A DNA stretch of 64,000 bases, taken from Rs1 sp000416275 (GTDB lineage Bacteria > Pseudomonadota > Gammaproteobacteria > Pseudomonadales > Balneatricaceae). Positions 19,209 through 29,751 of the stretch are shown in pieces (the first letter of the stretch is position 1; every line of letters starts with the position of its first letter). Below the pieces are notes generated by a model. It saw nothing but the letters and a program-made list of their open reading frames with translations, made no database searches and had not been told where the DNA came from. The position numbers and the translations under genes are program-made. The stretch lies in NCBI GenBank assembly GCA_965243635.1, contig OZ251574.1, positions 248,001-312,000 of the forward strand, in the 5' to 3' direction.

Positions 19209-21524
19209 GTGCTAAAAACGCGTGGCAAAATTATGCTGGTTAAAGGTCTGTGCATATTTTGTGTAAGTCTGGTGTTAGGCCTGCTGCTGTTGGATCACTA
19301 CTATCCAATCCCCAGACAACGCTCGTTCAGCACCGTAGTGCTTGCGGATCAAGGGGAGGTCTTAAGAGCCTTTAGTAATGCACGTCAACAGTGGCGCTAC
19401 CCTATTGATAATTCTCAAGTAGCAGAGAATTATTTGACCTTGCTGCTCGGTTACGAAGACCGCTGGTTCTATCAGCATTTCGGAGTCAACCCGCTAGCCA
19501 TAGTGCGTGCTAGTTGGCAAAATTTCAGCAGTAATAAAATTGTCTCAGGGGGCTCAACCCTAACCATGCAAGTGGCGAGGTTGCTGGCGCCGCACTCGCG
19601 AAGCCTCGGTGGTAAAGTGCATCAGGTTTTGCGGGCGCTGCAGCTAGAGTGGCACTATTCGAAAGCAGAAATCCTAAATCTATACCTCAATCTAGCCCCT
19701 TTTGGAGGCACCATCATTGGCGTACAAGCCGCAAGTATGAGCTATTTTGACAAGCCCCTCGATCAAATTAGCGATGCCGAAGCTGCGCTGTTAGCGGTCT
19801 TGCCACAAGCGCCGAGTCGCTGGCGTCCCGATCGCCATCCAGAGGCTGCAAAGCAAGCGCGGGATAAAGTCCTAAAGCGGATGTTAGCGTTAAATATTTG
19901 GTCGAAAAAACGTGTTGCTGACGCGATCCAAGAGCCGATTTTTTCTCTGTCGCAAAAATCGCCGCTGCTAGCGCCGCTACTTGCAAGACGGCTTAAAAAA
20001 GCCTGTCAAAAATGTGAAAAAATACAGACATTAATTAATATTGAAATGCAGCGTCTGCTAGCAGCTCTGGTCGACGATTACTCAAGCCAGCTGGCAACAG
20101 GGTTATCCACTGCTGTGATGGTGATGGAGAACAGCAGCGGAGCGGTGCGCAGTTATATCGGCTCGGCAAAATTTTTAGATACGCAACGCTTTGGCCATGT
20201 AGATATGATTCAGGCAGTTAGGTCTCCTGGCTCGACATTAAAACCATTTTTGTATGGATTAGCGATGGATCAAGGGTTATTACATTCACAGTCACTGCTG
20301 CAAGATGCGCCACGCTATAATAAAGCCTACCGACCGCTAAACTTCAGCGGTGGGTTTAACGGTCCGGTTAGCGTGACTCAGGCATTGCAACGCTCATTAA
20401 ATATTCCTGCGGTGCAAGTGCTAGAGAGCTTAGAGCCGGAATTTTTTGCCGCTCGATTACAGTTTGCAGGTTTGAAATTGATCGGTGCAGGCGCTAAAAA
20501 ACCAAACATATCGATGGTCTTGGGCGGCGTGGGAACTAAGCTCGAGTATCTAGTCGCAGCCTATTCGGCGCTGGCGAGATCGGGCATAACTATTAAACCT
20601 AGACTCACTAAAAAGCAAAAAAAAGTAGAGCGCTATTTGCTGAGTCCTGGAGCGGCGTGGATCACCTGGAAAATGTTGGCGATAAACCCGCAGAAAATTG
20701 GCCGTCGACAGCGCGTGGAAAATAATTGGCCGCTGGCCTGGAAGACCGGTACTAGTTATGGCTACCGGGAAGCTTGGGCAATGGGTGTCACCAAAAAATG
20801 GACAATTGGGGTGTGGGTGGGTCGGCCTGATTCCAGTTCCTCTCCGGGGATCTCTGGGCGGCATACGGCAGCGCCGCTACTATTTAAGGTGTTTAAATCG
20901 ATCGCCAATCGGCAATTGCTAAAAAAGCCCGATTCAGTGCAATTGGCGACAATATGTTGGCCGTTAGGTTCAAGTGAGGAGCATCTAGACAATCGTAAAA
21001 ATAACTGCCATGAAAGGAGGGAAGCTTGGATTTTAAATGACACCTATCCTGCGACCTTGTCAGAGCATGCGCTGCTTAAAACGTTTTGGTACAACGCTCA
21101 GGGAGAGCGGGTAGAGCCAAGCTGTGATGGTGGTGAATTACTAAAAGAGAACAAAGCCGTCTGGCCAGTCTCGCTAGAGCCGTGGATCCCCCACAAGTGG
21201 CGAAGGTCAGCGCAATTAACCGCTATCTCGTTAGGCTGCTCGGGAATAATGGCTGAACAGCAGGCAATCTCTATCACCTCTATCCCTGAACAGAGTATTT
21301 ATCATTTTAATCCTAGGGGTGCAGATCACGCACTGAGCTTAAATTTGCTGGCTTCGTCTGCCGGTGGTAGTGGCATTAAATCATGGTATTTAAACGGCAA
21401 GTATTTAGGGGCACGGCGGGCTCGTCGCGGGTTAAATTTTACGCTAAAGAAGCGCGGCAAATATCAATTGTCAGTGGTAGATGAGCATGGCAACTTAGAT
21501 ATAGTGACGTTCTATACGCAGTGA
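19209..21524 (+). CDS. pbpC: Penicillin-binding protein 1C
   Basis: 771 residues, matching the length of E. coli PbpC. An N-terminal membrane anchor is followed by the GT51 glycosyltransferase domain (YEDRWFYQHFG, GGSTLTMQVARLL). The transpeptidase domain has SPGSTLKPF (catalytic Ser), the SLNIPAVQ region and the KTGTSYGYR motif. A C-terminal BiPBP-type domain follows (about 690-771). It polymerises and cross-links peptidoglycan. Linkage to the alpha-2-macroglobulin gene is the conserved arrangement, thought to repair the wall where protease attack breaches the envelope. The GTG at 19209 gives E. coli-like length; an ATG at 19233 is the alternative. Confidence 0.92.
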   Translation: MLKTRGKIMLVKGLCIFCVSLVLGLLLLDHYYPIPRQRSFSTVVLADQGEVLRAFSNARQQWRYPIDNSQVAENYLTLLLGYEDRWFYQHFGVNPLAIVRASWQNFSSNKIVSGGSTLTMQVARLLAPHSRSLGGKVHQVLRALQLEWHYSKAEILNLYLNLAPFGGTIIGVQAASMSYFDKPLDQISDAEAALLAVLPQAPSRWRPDRHPEAAKQARDKVLKRMLALNIWSKKRVADAIQEPIFSLSQKSPLLAPLLARRLKKACQKCEKIQTLINIEMQRLLAALVDDYSSQLATGLSTAVMVMENSSGAVRSYIGSAKFLDTQRFGHVDMIQAVRSPGSTLKPFLYGLAMDQGLLHSQSLLQDAPRYNKAYRPLNFSGGFNGPVSVTQALQRSLNIPAVQVLESLEPEFFAARLQFAGLKLIGAGAKKPNISMVLGGVGTKLEYLVAAYSALARSGITIKPRLTKKQKKVERYLLSPGAAWITWKMLAINPQKIGRRQRVENNWPLAWKTGTSYGYREAWAMGVTKKWTIGVWVGRPDSSSSPGISGRHTAAPLLFKVFKSIANRQLLKKPDSVQLATICWPLGSSEEHLDNRKNNCHERREAWILNDTYPATLSEHALLKTFWYNAQGERVEPSCDGGELLKENKAVWPVSLEPWIPHKWRRSAQLTAISLGCSGIMAEQQAISITSIPEQSIYHFNPRGADHALSLNLLASSAGGSGIKSWYLNGKYLGARRARRGLNFTLKKRGKYQLSVVDEHGNLDIVTFYTQ

Positions 21525-22137
21525 TGCCTCCGTATAAGGTTGTACGTAAAAATCCTATAATGTTGTTTCCAATAGCTGTTTTTAGCACAAAAGAGCATAC
21601 TGTTGATGTTTTTAAACAAAATAAGCTCAGGCCACTGCCTAATATCGCGAATCAAGACAAGACCAGGTAGTCCAAACGTAGGCACAGTTTTAGCCGCTCA
21701 GCAGAGTTTTACTCAAGCTCAGTGAAATAGCGGGTTTGATCGATATAAATGAGCATGGTGAACCGCTGTTTATCCGTACATTTCCTCATGCAGTCGCTAT
21801 CCTGACATATCAAGTGTTTACCAGGGAAGTCATTAGCGATTATTTGACTAAACGATGCAATACAACGATAGCCACTCCAGCAGTGGCTTTAGTGAATTCC
21901 AAGCTCTATAACGGTTTAAAAACTTCGCTCTAAACTTTCGGCTGCGGTTAAGATATGTAAATGCGATCGTAGCGCCGACACTTCGCGCTTCTTTGTTGTT
22001 TATGAGCACGGATTTAGGATTAGATTAGGGAGAATTTAAAAAATTAAATAAGCTAACATATCCGGTAAAAATACCGTTAATTATCGATAGCTGCTTTCGT
22101 TTTTAAGTTTTATTGATGTTTTTATGGATAAAAACTC
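21525..22137. other. 613-bp intergenic region, no clear gene
   Basis: A 65-codon frame at 21736-21933 starts with TTG and has no recognisable family or ribosome site, so it is not called. The stretch just before the cyclase gene is AT-rich and probably holds its promoter. No repeat of the types seen elsewhere was found here. Confidence 0.4.
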
Positions 22138-23361
22138 ATGACAAAATATGTATCTTTTAAGCTCTCCTTCAAAATATTTCAGTGGATACTAGTGCTGATT
22201 ATCATCTTTAGTACTTTCCTTGGTTATCAATTTTATAAAATCAATATTCAAGCTCAAAAAACCGAGAATAAGAGGCTGTGGCTGGTAACCAAATTGAATC
22301 AATACCATTCACGCACCGATAGCCTGTCATTTTTTGCAGAACAATACATTAGCAGCTCTGAACTGAGTTATCTGGAACAGTACCATCGCCTTAGACAAAA
22401 AAAAATCAGGCTAGTTTATAACATTAATTTACCTGTAAAAAGCACCTCTCATACAGCCTACCAGCCTTTCGTCTCGAATGAAAAAAGACTCATAAAACAG
22501 ATAGTTGATAGCGAATTTCGTTTAAGAGAGTTAGAGCGAATTTCAATTGTAAATAAAGAGCGGCAATTAAAGGGCTATAGAACATTTATCCCAATAAATA
22601 ATAAGCTTACGACTAGAGAATATACCAGCCTAAACCTCAATTTAGTGGCCTTGATTGAAAAAGTAATAAGCCTGGTGCACAAGAGGTATCAACAAGAAAT
22701 CAGCAATTTAGAAGCTCAACGTTCCAACCATGCTTTGGCTATTCCCGGGATTTTAGTACTTAATTTAATTCTATTGTTTTTTTCATTTTATTATATGAAT
22801 AGGAGAATGGATCAATATCATCGTGAATTGAAGAGCTTAACTTTAAAGGATTTTTTAACCGGGGCCCATAACAGGAAATACTTGATGGAGGCCGGACCTT
22901 TATTGCTTGGCGTCAATAAGCGTGAAGCAACACAAGTTGCGGTAATCATGCTAGACATAGACCACTTTAAAAAAATAAATGATCAACATGGACATAGTAT
23001 TGGCGACCAAGTATTGAAGTTATTTTGTGATTCAATATCGATCAGGATTCGCCAAGGTGACATTTTTTCTAGAATAGGTGGCGAAGAATTTGTATTGTTA
23101 CTCAATAATGTCAATGCGGGTGATGCTGAGCATTACGCCAACGAATTGCGCAGTATGTTGTCATGTGGGACTTTTAAGACACAACAGCACATCATTGAAT
23201 ATACCGTTAGTATGGGGATTGCGATGAGTGATGGTAATTACGATTTGGCTGAATTGCTGTGCCTTGCAGATTCGGCATTATATCAAGCTAAGAAATCAGG
23301 CCGAAATAAAGTTGTTATGTATGAAGAGGGAGGGAATATATTCACGGGAGTAACGGTATAG
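22138..23361 (+). CDS. Membrane-bound diguanylate cyclase (GGDEF)
   Basis: 407 residues. Membrane helices at about 12-30 and 200-218 enclose a helical periplasmic sensor region. A GGDEF domain follows (about 235-398), with an intact active site GGEEF at 314-318 and an intact inhibitory RxxD site (RQGD, 305-308). It should make c-di-GMP from two GTP, with product feedback, controlling attachment or motility. The periplasmic part shows no named domain. The stop codon TAG at 23359-23361 is the first part of the 8-bp duplication made by the adjacent repeat element, so the coding frame was spared by the insertion. Confidence 0.9.
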   Translation: MTKYVSFKLSFKIFQWILVLIIIFSTFLGYQFYKINIQAQKTENKRLWLVTKLNQYHSRTDSLSFFAEQYISSSELSYLEQYHRLRQKKIRLVYNINLPVKSTSHTAYQPFVSNEKRLIKQIVDSEFRLRELERISIVNKERQLKGYRTFIPINNKLTTREYTSLNLNLVALIEKVISLVHKRYQQEISNLEAQRSNHALAIPGILVLNLILLFFSFYYMNRRMDQYHRELKSLTLKDFLTGAHNRKYLMEAGPLLLGVNKREATQVAVIMLDIDHFKKINDQHGHSIGDQVLKLFCDSISIRIRQGDIFSRIGGEEFVLLLNNVNAGDAEHYANELRSMLSCGTFKTQQHIIEYTVSMGIAMSDGNYDLAELLCLADSALYQAKKSGRNKVVMYEEGGNIFTGVTV

Positions 23362-24866
23362 TTTTTCCTGATTACCCACCACTTTCAGCTATGGTTAGGC
23401 CAAGCCCCTCAAACCCTAGTATTGGCAATAGGTATAGCAGAAAACGCTTTTGTAAGATAATTACCCTGCATACTGCTACATCTTATAATTCATCGTAACC
23501 AATTTATTATAATGCTGAAAACATAGTTTATTATAAAGTCGGCTGAGTCTCATGGGTAATCAGGAAAGATTAAGAGCTAGGAGATTGTTGTCTTTCTAAA
23601 TTTCTTGATTTTAAGGTGTTCTCTGTGCAGCGAAGCGCCTCTGTGACCTCTGTGGTGAAAAAATCCCTTAGGGTTTTGGTTGTTGGTCTTACTAAGTCTT
23701 TGGTCTTTCTAGTCTGTTAGGTTTTTCTCTGTGGAGGGTAGTGTCTGTGGATCTCGGTGCTGAAAAAGACTTTAAAAGATTAGTTTTACCACAGAGGACA
23801 CAGAGGAAGAGGGACTTAAAAGATTAGCTGATTACCCACCACTTTCAGCTATGGTTAGGCCAAGCCCCTCAAACCCTAGTATTGGCGATAGATATAGCAG
23901 AAAACGCTTGCGTAAGATAATTACCCTGCATACTGCTACATCTTATAATTCATCGTAACCAATTGATGATAATGCTGAAAAAATAATTTCTTATAAAGTC
24001 GAGTGAGTCTGATGGGTAATCAGGAAAGATTAAGAGCTAGGAATTGTTGTCTTTCTAAATTTCTTGACTTTAAGGTATTCTCTGTGCAACGAAGCGCCTC
24101 TGTGACCTCTGTGGTGAAAAAATCCCTTAGGGTTTTGGTTGTTGGTCTTACTAAGTCTTTGGTCTTTGTAGTCTGTTAGGGTTTTCTCTATGGATCTCGG
24201 TGCTGAAAAAGACTTTAAAAGATTAGTTTTACCACAGAGGTCACAGAGGACACAGAGGAGGGACTTAAAAGATTAGCTGATTACCCACCACTTTCAGCTA
24301 TGGTTAGGCCAAGCCCCTCAAACCCGAGTATTGGCGATAGGTATAGCAGAAAACGCTTGCGTAATATAATTGCCCTGCATACTGCTACATCTTATAATCC
24401 ATCGTAACCAATTGATGATAATACTTAAAACATAGCTTGTTATAAAGTCGGCTGAGTCTCATGGGTAATCAGGAAAGATTAAGAGCTAGGAGATTGTTGT
24501 CTTTCTAAATTTCTTGATTTTAAGGTTTTCTCTGTGCAGCGAAGCGCCTCTGTGGCCTCTGTGGTGAAAAAAGCCCTTAGGGTTTTGGTTGTTGGTCTTG
24601 CTAAGTCTTTGGTCTTTCTAGTCTGTTAGGGTTTTCTCTGTGGAGGGTAGTGTCCGTGGATCTCGGTGGTGAAAAAGACTTTAAAAGATTAGTTTTACCA
24701 CGGAGGGCACAGAGGACACAGAGGAGGGACTTAAAAGATTAGCTGATTACCCACCACTTTCAGCTATGGTTAGGCCAAGCCCCTCAAACCCGAGTATTGG
24801 CGATAGGTATAGCAGAAAACGCTTGCGTAAGATAATTACCCTGCATACTGCTATATCTTATAATCC

Positions 24867-26813
24867 GTAACTTCTCAATAACACGGGGCAATCTACTATA
24901 GCTTACGCCAATTAAAGCCCTAGTCAGCGGCTACTTCTCGACGAATTAATTCTGCCAATGGGGGGATATCCCCAATCCCAGAATTTCTATCCAATATATA
25001 GTCCCAAAATGACACACCAAGCTTTCGACAAGTCTTTTTTAGACTGGAAAATGTATCTCGGCACTCTCTTCCAACATCACTGCGAGTACCTCCACTGATC
25101 TTTCTCTTTTTTACGAAATCCCTGATATCTGTTTCACTACCATTGGTATGTAAGGGAATTTCAGGACGTGCTAATACTCGCAGTAATTTCGCTTTGTTTT
25201 TGTAGATCCGCTTGAGCAATTGGTTTAAAGACTCATAACGTGTTCGCTGCGTAAAAATCTCGTCAAAAAAAGTCTCCAGCGCGGCTTTCTGATCGGAACC
25301 TGGCCGGACTTTATACGTTTTTAGGCCTCGATATAAATCCCAAATTTCACCGCGTACTTTCGCTATATCCTCTCGGTGCCATTCGTTTAACGGCAGCATT
25401 GTGTGTACCAAACGCTCAGTATGAATCCAGCACAATGCGTGCTGCAGAATATTGAACTGACCCGCCCCGTCACTGAGTATGACTAAGTTCTGGCACCGGT
25501 TTTGATGCTGCACATTACCAAGTAAAGCGCCTTCCGTCGCAATACGACGGTGGCGCGCCGAGTTGATTCCCTGCTCATCAAGATGCTCCTCCCAACGCAG
25601 GGCATTAGCAAAATGCGACAAGCCACTCTCTAAGAGAAGCTTTAGTGGGACATGCGGTAATTTTTGATCTACCCAGTAAGACTCAGCGTGATGATTAATA
25701 CGATAACTTTTATCCCCCGCACAGAGCAATTCCAAAAAATTAACCCTACTCTTAGAGCCTGTCGATTCAAACCAAGCAAAATACTCGTTGCCTATTTGAG
25801 TGACATAACCGTTGACCCCTTTATGGCGAGCACCTGAATCGTCAACAGTGACATAATCGGACAAAGCTAAACCCGCTTTTAAAATGTCGTTCTTTTCCTG
25901 ATGAAATTGAGATTTTCCCTCGGATAAAAGGCGATTGATTTGACCGGCGGAGATATCAATCCCCCATTCTCGCAGTTGCTCTAGCAATAGAGGTTGGGTG
26001 ACATGACAGTGATGGTGTTGATAAAGGACATAGCTGAGTAAATAAGGACCGTAATGCAGCCCGTTCAATTCTTTAGGTAATTTAGCGGTGAGGGTTTGGC
26101 CGTCTGGTGTGACATAACGGGCGAGACGATAACGGGTGTTTTTTGTGCCAATAACCAACTCCTGAACAATAAAATCCCGGTATCCTTTAAAGCGAGCTCC
26201 TGGAGGGATACCGTCTTGCGGTTGAACCACTTGATCGTCATGGATAGTTAGATTCACATTTTTAGAGCGTTTCTTTGAGCCTGGCCGCTTTTTGTTTTCT
26301 GTCGATACTGAATCATCGCCCGTCGATTTATCTGTTTCTTTGTCCAAGTTACTTGGTTTGAAAGTGGGCCGTTTTTTCTGCTTTTTTAGTACGCGCACTT
26401 CATCTTTGAGCAGCTCGATCTCTTCGGCTTGCTGCTGAATACTTTGAAAGCATTGCTCTACTATCAGTAGTAAGCTTTTGACTACCGGAGTTTGTTCACT
26501 TTCTGGAATATCAGGTAAAGTAGGGAGTTTTTTCAAAGGTTTAAGTCATAGCAGCGAATGATAAGGTTATCTTACCATGGCTTTTTTAGGTGATATTTTT
26601 GCTTCTGTGAAGAGGTTTGAGGCATTTAAATAGTTAGTCGCAACCCGCGAGTGTATAAAATAAATAAACCGCTCACATGGACTGGTATAACGCGGTGCTG
26701 CTACTTTAAAGAAGAAGGGAAGTGGTCTTTAATTTTAACGACTTTTGGACTAAAACCCTGTCAAGAGAAAATGATTTATATTGACGTTCTGCCCCGAGTT
26801 ATTGAGAAGTTAC
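24867..26813 (-). mobile_element. 1947-bp IS66-family element, copy B
   Basis: Same ends and length as the copy at 1606, in the opposite orientation. It is flanked by the 8-bp repeat TATAATCC (24859-24866 and 26814-26821). It interrupts one unit of the tandem repeat array; the uninterrupted sequence is visible in neighbouring units, confirming the insertion point. Confidence 0.95.
24920..26536 (-). CDS. IS66-family transposase (TnpC-only), copy B
   Basis: 538 residues, the same protein as in the other copies, with the DDE core intact (VTVDDSG, ILSDGAGQ, HTNGSETD). It differs from copies C and D by Arg in place of Gln in the KVRPGSDQ stretch. The start is the same TTG codon. Probably functional. 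Confidence 0.93.
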   Translation of the reverse strand: MKKLPTLPDIPESEQTPVVKSLLLIVEQCFQSIQQQAEEIELLKDEVRVLKKQKKRPTFKPSNLDKETDKSTGDDSVSTENKKRPGSKKRSKNVNLTIHDDQVVQPQDGIPPGARFKGYRDFIVQELVIGTKNTRYRLARYVTPDGQTLTAKLPKELNGLHYGPYLLSYVLYQHHHCHVTQPLLLEQLREWGIDISAGQINRLLSEGKSQFHQEKNDILKAGLALSDYVTVDDSGARHKGVNGYVTQIGNEYFAWFESTGSKSRVNFLELLCAGDKSYRINHHAESYWVDQKLPHVPLKLLLESGLSHFANALRWEEHLDEQGINSARHRRIATEGALLGNVQHQNRCQNLVILSDGAGQFNILQHALCWIHTERLVHTMLPLNEWHREDIAKVRGEIWDLYRGLKTYKVRPGSDQKAALETFFDEIFTQRTRYESLNQLLKRIYKNKAKLLRVLARPEIPLHTNGSETDIRDFVKKRKISGGTRSDVGRECRDTFSSLKKTCRKLGVSFWDYILDRNSGIGDIPPLAELIRREVAAD

Positions 26814-27804
26814 TATAATCCATCGTAACCAATTGATGATAATACTTAAAACATAGCTTGTTATAAAGTCGGCTGAGTCTCATGGGTAATCAGGAAAGAT
26901 TAAGAGCTAGGAGATTGTTGTCTTTCTAAATTTCTTGATTTTAAGGTTTTCTCTGTGCAGCGAAGCGCCTCTGTGGCCTCTGTGGTGAAAAAAGCCCTTA
27001 GGGTTTTGGTTGTTGGTCTTACTAAGTCTTTGGTCTTTGTAGTCTGTTAGGGTTTTCTCTGTGGAGGGTAGTGTCCGTGGATCTCGGTGCTGAAAAAGAC
27101 TTTAAAAGATTAGTTTTACCACGGAGGGCACAGAGGAGGGACTTAAAAGATTAGCTGATTACCCAGCACTTTCAGCTATGGTTAGGCCAAGCCCCTCCTC
27201 TGTGACCTCTGTGGTGAAAAAAGCCCTTTGGGTTTTGGTTGTTGGTCTTACTAAGTCTTTGGTCTTTCTAGTCTGTTAGGGTTTTCTCTGTGGAGGGTAG
27301 TGTCTGTGGATCTCGGTGCTGAAAAAGACTTTAAAAGATTAGTTTTACCACAGAGGTCACAGAGGACACAGAGGAGGGACTTAAAAGATTAGCTGATTGC
27401 CCAGCACTTTCAGCTATGGTTAGGCCAAACCCCTCAAACCCGAGTATTGGCGATAGGTATAGCAGAAAACGCTTGCGTAAGATAATTGCCCTGCATACTG
27501 CTACATCTTATAATTCATCGCAACCAATTGATGATAATGCTGAAAAAATAGTTTCTTATAAAGTCGGCTGAGTCTCATGGGTAATCAGGTAGTTTTTAGG
27601 GTCGATAATGGATCAAATTTTAAATTTGACGATCTAAAATTGTAGTTCTGAACTGGTTAAAATAGCAGCGGATAAATATTGATCTCGTTGCTAAAACAAA
27701 CTTGAATTAGCGAGAAGCGTCATCAGTAATAGCGTATAATTCTGATTTCAATTATCTATATTACACTGTTTGTAATAGGTAAAAAGCTAAATTTCAGGTT
27801 GAAT

Positions 27805-28458
27805 ATGCTTAAAAAAGAACGAGCGGCGTACATCGACCAGCGCCTGCAAGCGCTGTACCCCAGCCCACCCATTCCTCTCGATCATACGGATTCTTATAGT
27901 TTACTGATCGCGGTGCTTTTATCGGCGCAATGCACCGATGCTCGGGTTAATACCGTCACTCCAGCGCTGTTTGAGCTCGCCGATAACCCCTTTAAAATGG
28001 CCAAAGTAGAAGTTGCTGAGATCAAGGCCATTATCAAACCATGTGGCTTGTCGCCGCAAAAATCTAAGGCTATTAGTGTGCTGTCAGGCATGCTGGTCGA
28101 GTTGCATGCGGGAGTAGTCCCGGATAATTTTACAGATTTAGAAAGGTTGCCAGGAGTTGGTCATAAAACGGCGTCAGTGGTGATGAGCCAAGCTTTCGGC
28201 CACCCCGCTTTTGCCGTAGACACACATGTCCACCGATTGGCGCAGCGCTGGGGGTTGAGCAAGGGAAAAAATGTCCAGCAGACCGAGCTAGACTTAAAAA
28301 AATTATTTCCGAGAGAGCGTTGGAATGATATCCACTTACAAATAATTTACTATGCTAGAGAGCATTGCCAGGCGCGCAGTTGTTTTGGTTTGGAGTGCGA
28401 AATTTGCCGTACTTGTTACCCGCAGCGCAAGCACCCAAAGTTAGCGCTAAAGCCTTAG
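27805..28458 (+). CDS. nth: Endonuclease III (DNA glycosylase/AP lyase)
   Basis: 217 residues. It removes oxidised pyrimidines and nicks abasic sites in base-excision repair. The helix-hairpin-helix LPGVGHKTASVV contains the catalytic Lys, and VDTHVHRLAQR has the catalytic Asp. The C-terminal cluster region reads C-x4-C-x4-C-x2-C-x2-C rather than the canonical C-x6-C-x2-C-x5-C, so the iron-sulfur cluster may be ligated differently or absent. The ATG at 27805 is preceded by AGG at good spacing; an upstream TTG (27799) is less likely. The repeat array ends about 200 bp upstream. Confidence 0.9.
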   Translation: MLKKERAAYIDQRLQALYPSPPIPLDHTDSYSLLIAVLLSAQCTDARVNTVTPALFELADNPFKMAKVEVAEIKAIIKPCGLSPQKSKAISVLSGMLVELHAGVVPDNFTDLERLPGVGHKTASVVMSQAFGHPAFAVDTHVHRLAQRWGLSKGKNVQQTELDLKKLFPRERWNDIHLQIIYYAREHCQARSCFGLECEICRTCYPQRKHPKLALKP

Positions 28459-28501
28459 CGCTATCTCATTCAGAGTCATATTTTAGCTGTTTAAACACAG
28501 C

Positions 28502-29542
28502 TTAAGATGGCGCTAAAAGCTGCGGATATTTTTTTAAATATGCCCGCAATTGATGGTAGCTAATGCCTAATTCTGCGGCGGTATTGGCTTGATGATAATG
28601 TTGATTAGCTAAGCTTTTGCCAATCAGTTGGATTTCAAAATCGGCTACTTGTTGTTTAAGATCGCCACTTTTAAGCTGTACCTCTGCTGCGTTAACCGCA
28701 GGTTTAGCAGGGGGCTGGATTGCGGCTAGATGGTCGGTTTTTTCGCTGGATTTTTCTGTTATCGATTGATTCCAGGGGGCTATAAAAGGATTCAATATAA
28801 TTTCTTGGATAGCGATATCGGCATTTTGCTGTCGATAAACACTGCGTTGTACTGCGTTTTTTAGCTCTCTAATGTTTCCTGGCCAGTGGTAATCCAATAA
28901 AGCTCGGTGGGCGCTCGGGCTAAAGCCCATAAAAACTTCTCGATTTAACTCCCTGCTCATCGCGATCGCAAAATGCTCCGCTAAAATCGGAATATCTTCA
29001 GGACGATAGCGCAACGGGGGAAGGTTGATTACATCAAAGGCCAGCCGGTCGAGTAAATCCGCGCGGAATTTACCCTGATCAGCCATCGCTACTAAATCGG
29101 CGTTGGTGGCGGCGATCACCCGCACATCAGCCACGATAGTGTGCTGCCCCGCTAAACGTTCAAATTCACCGTATTCAATAACACGCAGCAACTTCTCTTG
29201 AACTTGAGTAGAGACTGTCGCGAGTTCGTCTAAAAACAAAGTGCCTTCATTGGCCCGTTCAAAATAGCCCTTGCTGGTTTTTATAGCACCGGTAAAGGCG
29301 CCTGCCTCATGACCAAATAAGGTTGACTCTAATAAACTATCGCTCAGTGCCGCACAATTTATTTTCAGGAAAGGTTTTTGCCAACGCGATGATAAATAGT
29401 GTAACCGCTCAGCGATTAACTCTTTGCCGGTGCCGCGCTCTCCAACGATCAAGACCGGTTTATTTAAGGGGGCAATAACGCTTAATTGCTCCAGTGCCTG
29501 AGCGAGTAAGTTTGACTCGCCTAAAATCATTTGTTTGTCCAT
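28502..29542 (-). CDS. pspF: PspF, sigma-54 activator of the phage-shock operon
   Basis: 346 residues. The AAA+ domain (about 5-240) shows Walker A GERGTGKE, the sigma-54 contact loop GAFTGA, Walker B LFLDELAT and the arginine finger region. A C-terminal Fis-type helix-turn-helix is present (AAELGISYHQLRAYLKK). It lacks an N-terminal sensor, as expected for PspF, which is held inactive by binding PspA. It is divergent from pspA, and the sigma-54 promoter for pspA lies between them. It activates that promoter by ATP-driven opening of the polymerase complex. Confidence 0.93.
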   Translation of the reverse strand: MDKQMILGESNLLAQALEQLSVIAPLNKPVLIVGERGTGKELIAERLHYLSSRWQKPFLKINCAALSDSLLESTLFGHEAGAFTGAIKTSKGYFERANEGTLFLDELATVSTQVQEKLLRVIEYGEFERLAGQHTIVADVRVIAATNADLVAMADQGKFRADLLDRLAFDVINLPPLRYRPEDIPILAEHFAIAMSRELNREVFMGFSPSAHRALLDYHWPGNIRELKNAVQRSVYRQQNADIAIQEIILNPFIAPWNQSITEKSSEKTDHLAAIQPPAKPAVNAAEVQLKSGDLKQQVADFEIQLIGKSLANQHYHQANTAAELGISYHQLRAYLKKYPQLLAPS

Positions 29543-29671
29543 GTGGTTATATTAACCATTAATTAGTTAAAAAAGCTATTAAATGAGAGTTAGCTGAATA
29601 TAAACATTACTGTGAATCTGAAGATATATATTTAAACCTTTAAAAACAACAACATGATTATTAATTAAAAC

Positions 29672-29688
29672 TTGGCACAGCTTTAGCT
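29672..29688 (+). promoter_or_regulatory. Sigma-54 promoter of pspABC
   Basis: TTGGCACAGCTTTAGCT carries the -24 GG (29674-29675) and the -12 GC (29686-29687) exactly 10 bp apart, the defining sigma-54 spacing. It lies about 65 bp before pspA and downstream of the divergent pspF, whose product is the expected activator. A TAGCTA hexamer tandem directly follows. Confidence 0.8.
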
Positions 29689-29751
29689 ATAGCTATAGCT
29701 ATAGCTACGTAAACAGATTAACCGCCAGACACTAATAAAAGGAAAAAGATC

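Larger units (their letters stand above)
23367..27589. repeat. Tandem array of about 455-bp units with element-like ends, interrupted by an IS
   Basis: The array opens with CCTGATTACCC and closes with GGGTAATCAGG. Its flanks are a perfect 8-bp direct repeat TAGTTTTT (23359-23366 and 27590-27597), so the whole behaves as one inserted element. Units begin at about 23368, 23828, 24277, 24743, 27155 (internally deleted) and 27393 (partial). Each full unit holds a 198-bp module with palindromic ends (for example 23367-23564) and a roughly 260-bp module rich in CTCTGTG/CACAGAG inverted motifs. No open frame was recognised. The fourth unit carries the 1947-bp IS. Confidence 0.85.

Noticed and set aside
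21736..21933. 65-codon frame between pbpC and the cyclase gene
   Set aside because: TTG start, no ribosome site, no recognisable motif; could not be separated from chance.
23367..27589. Tandem array considered as a CRISPR array
   Set aside because: Units are about 455 bp and nearly identical throughout, with no short repeats separated by unique spacers and no cas genes.
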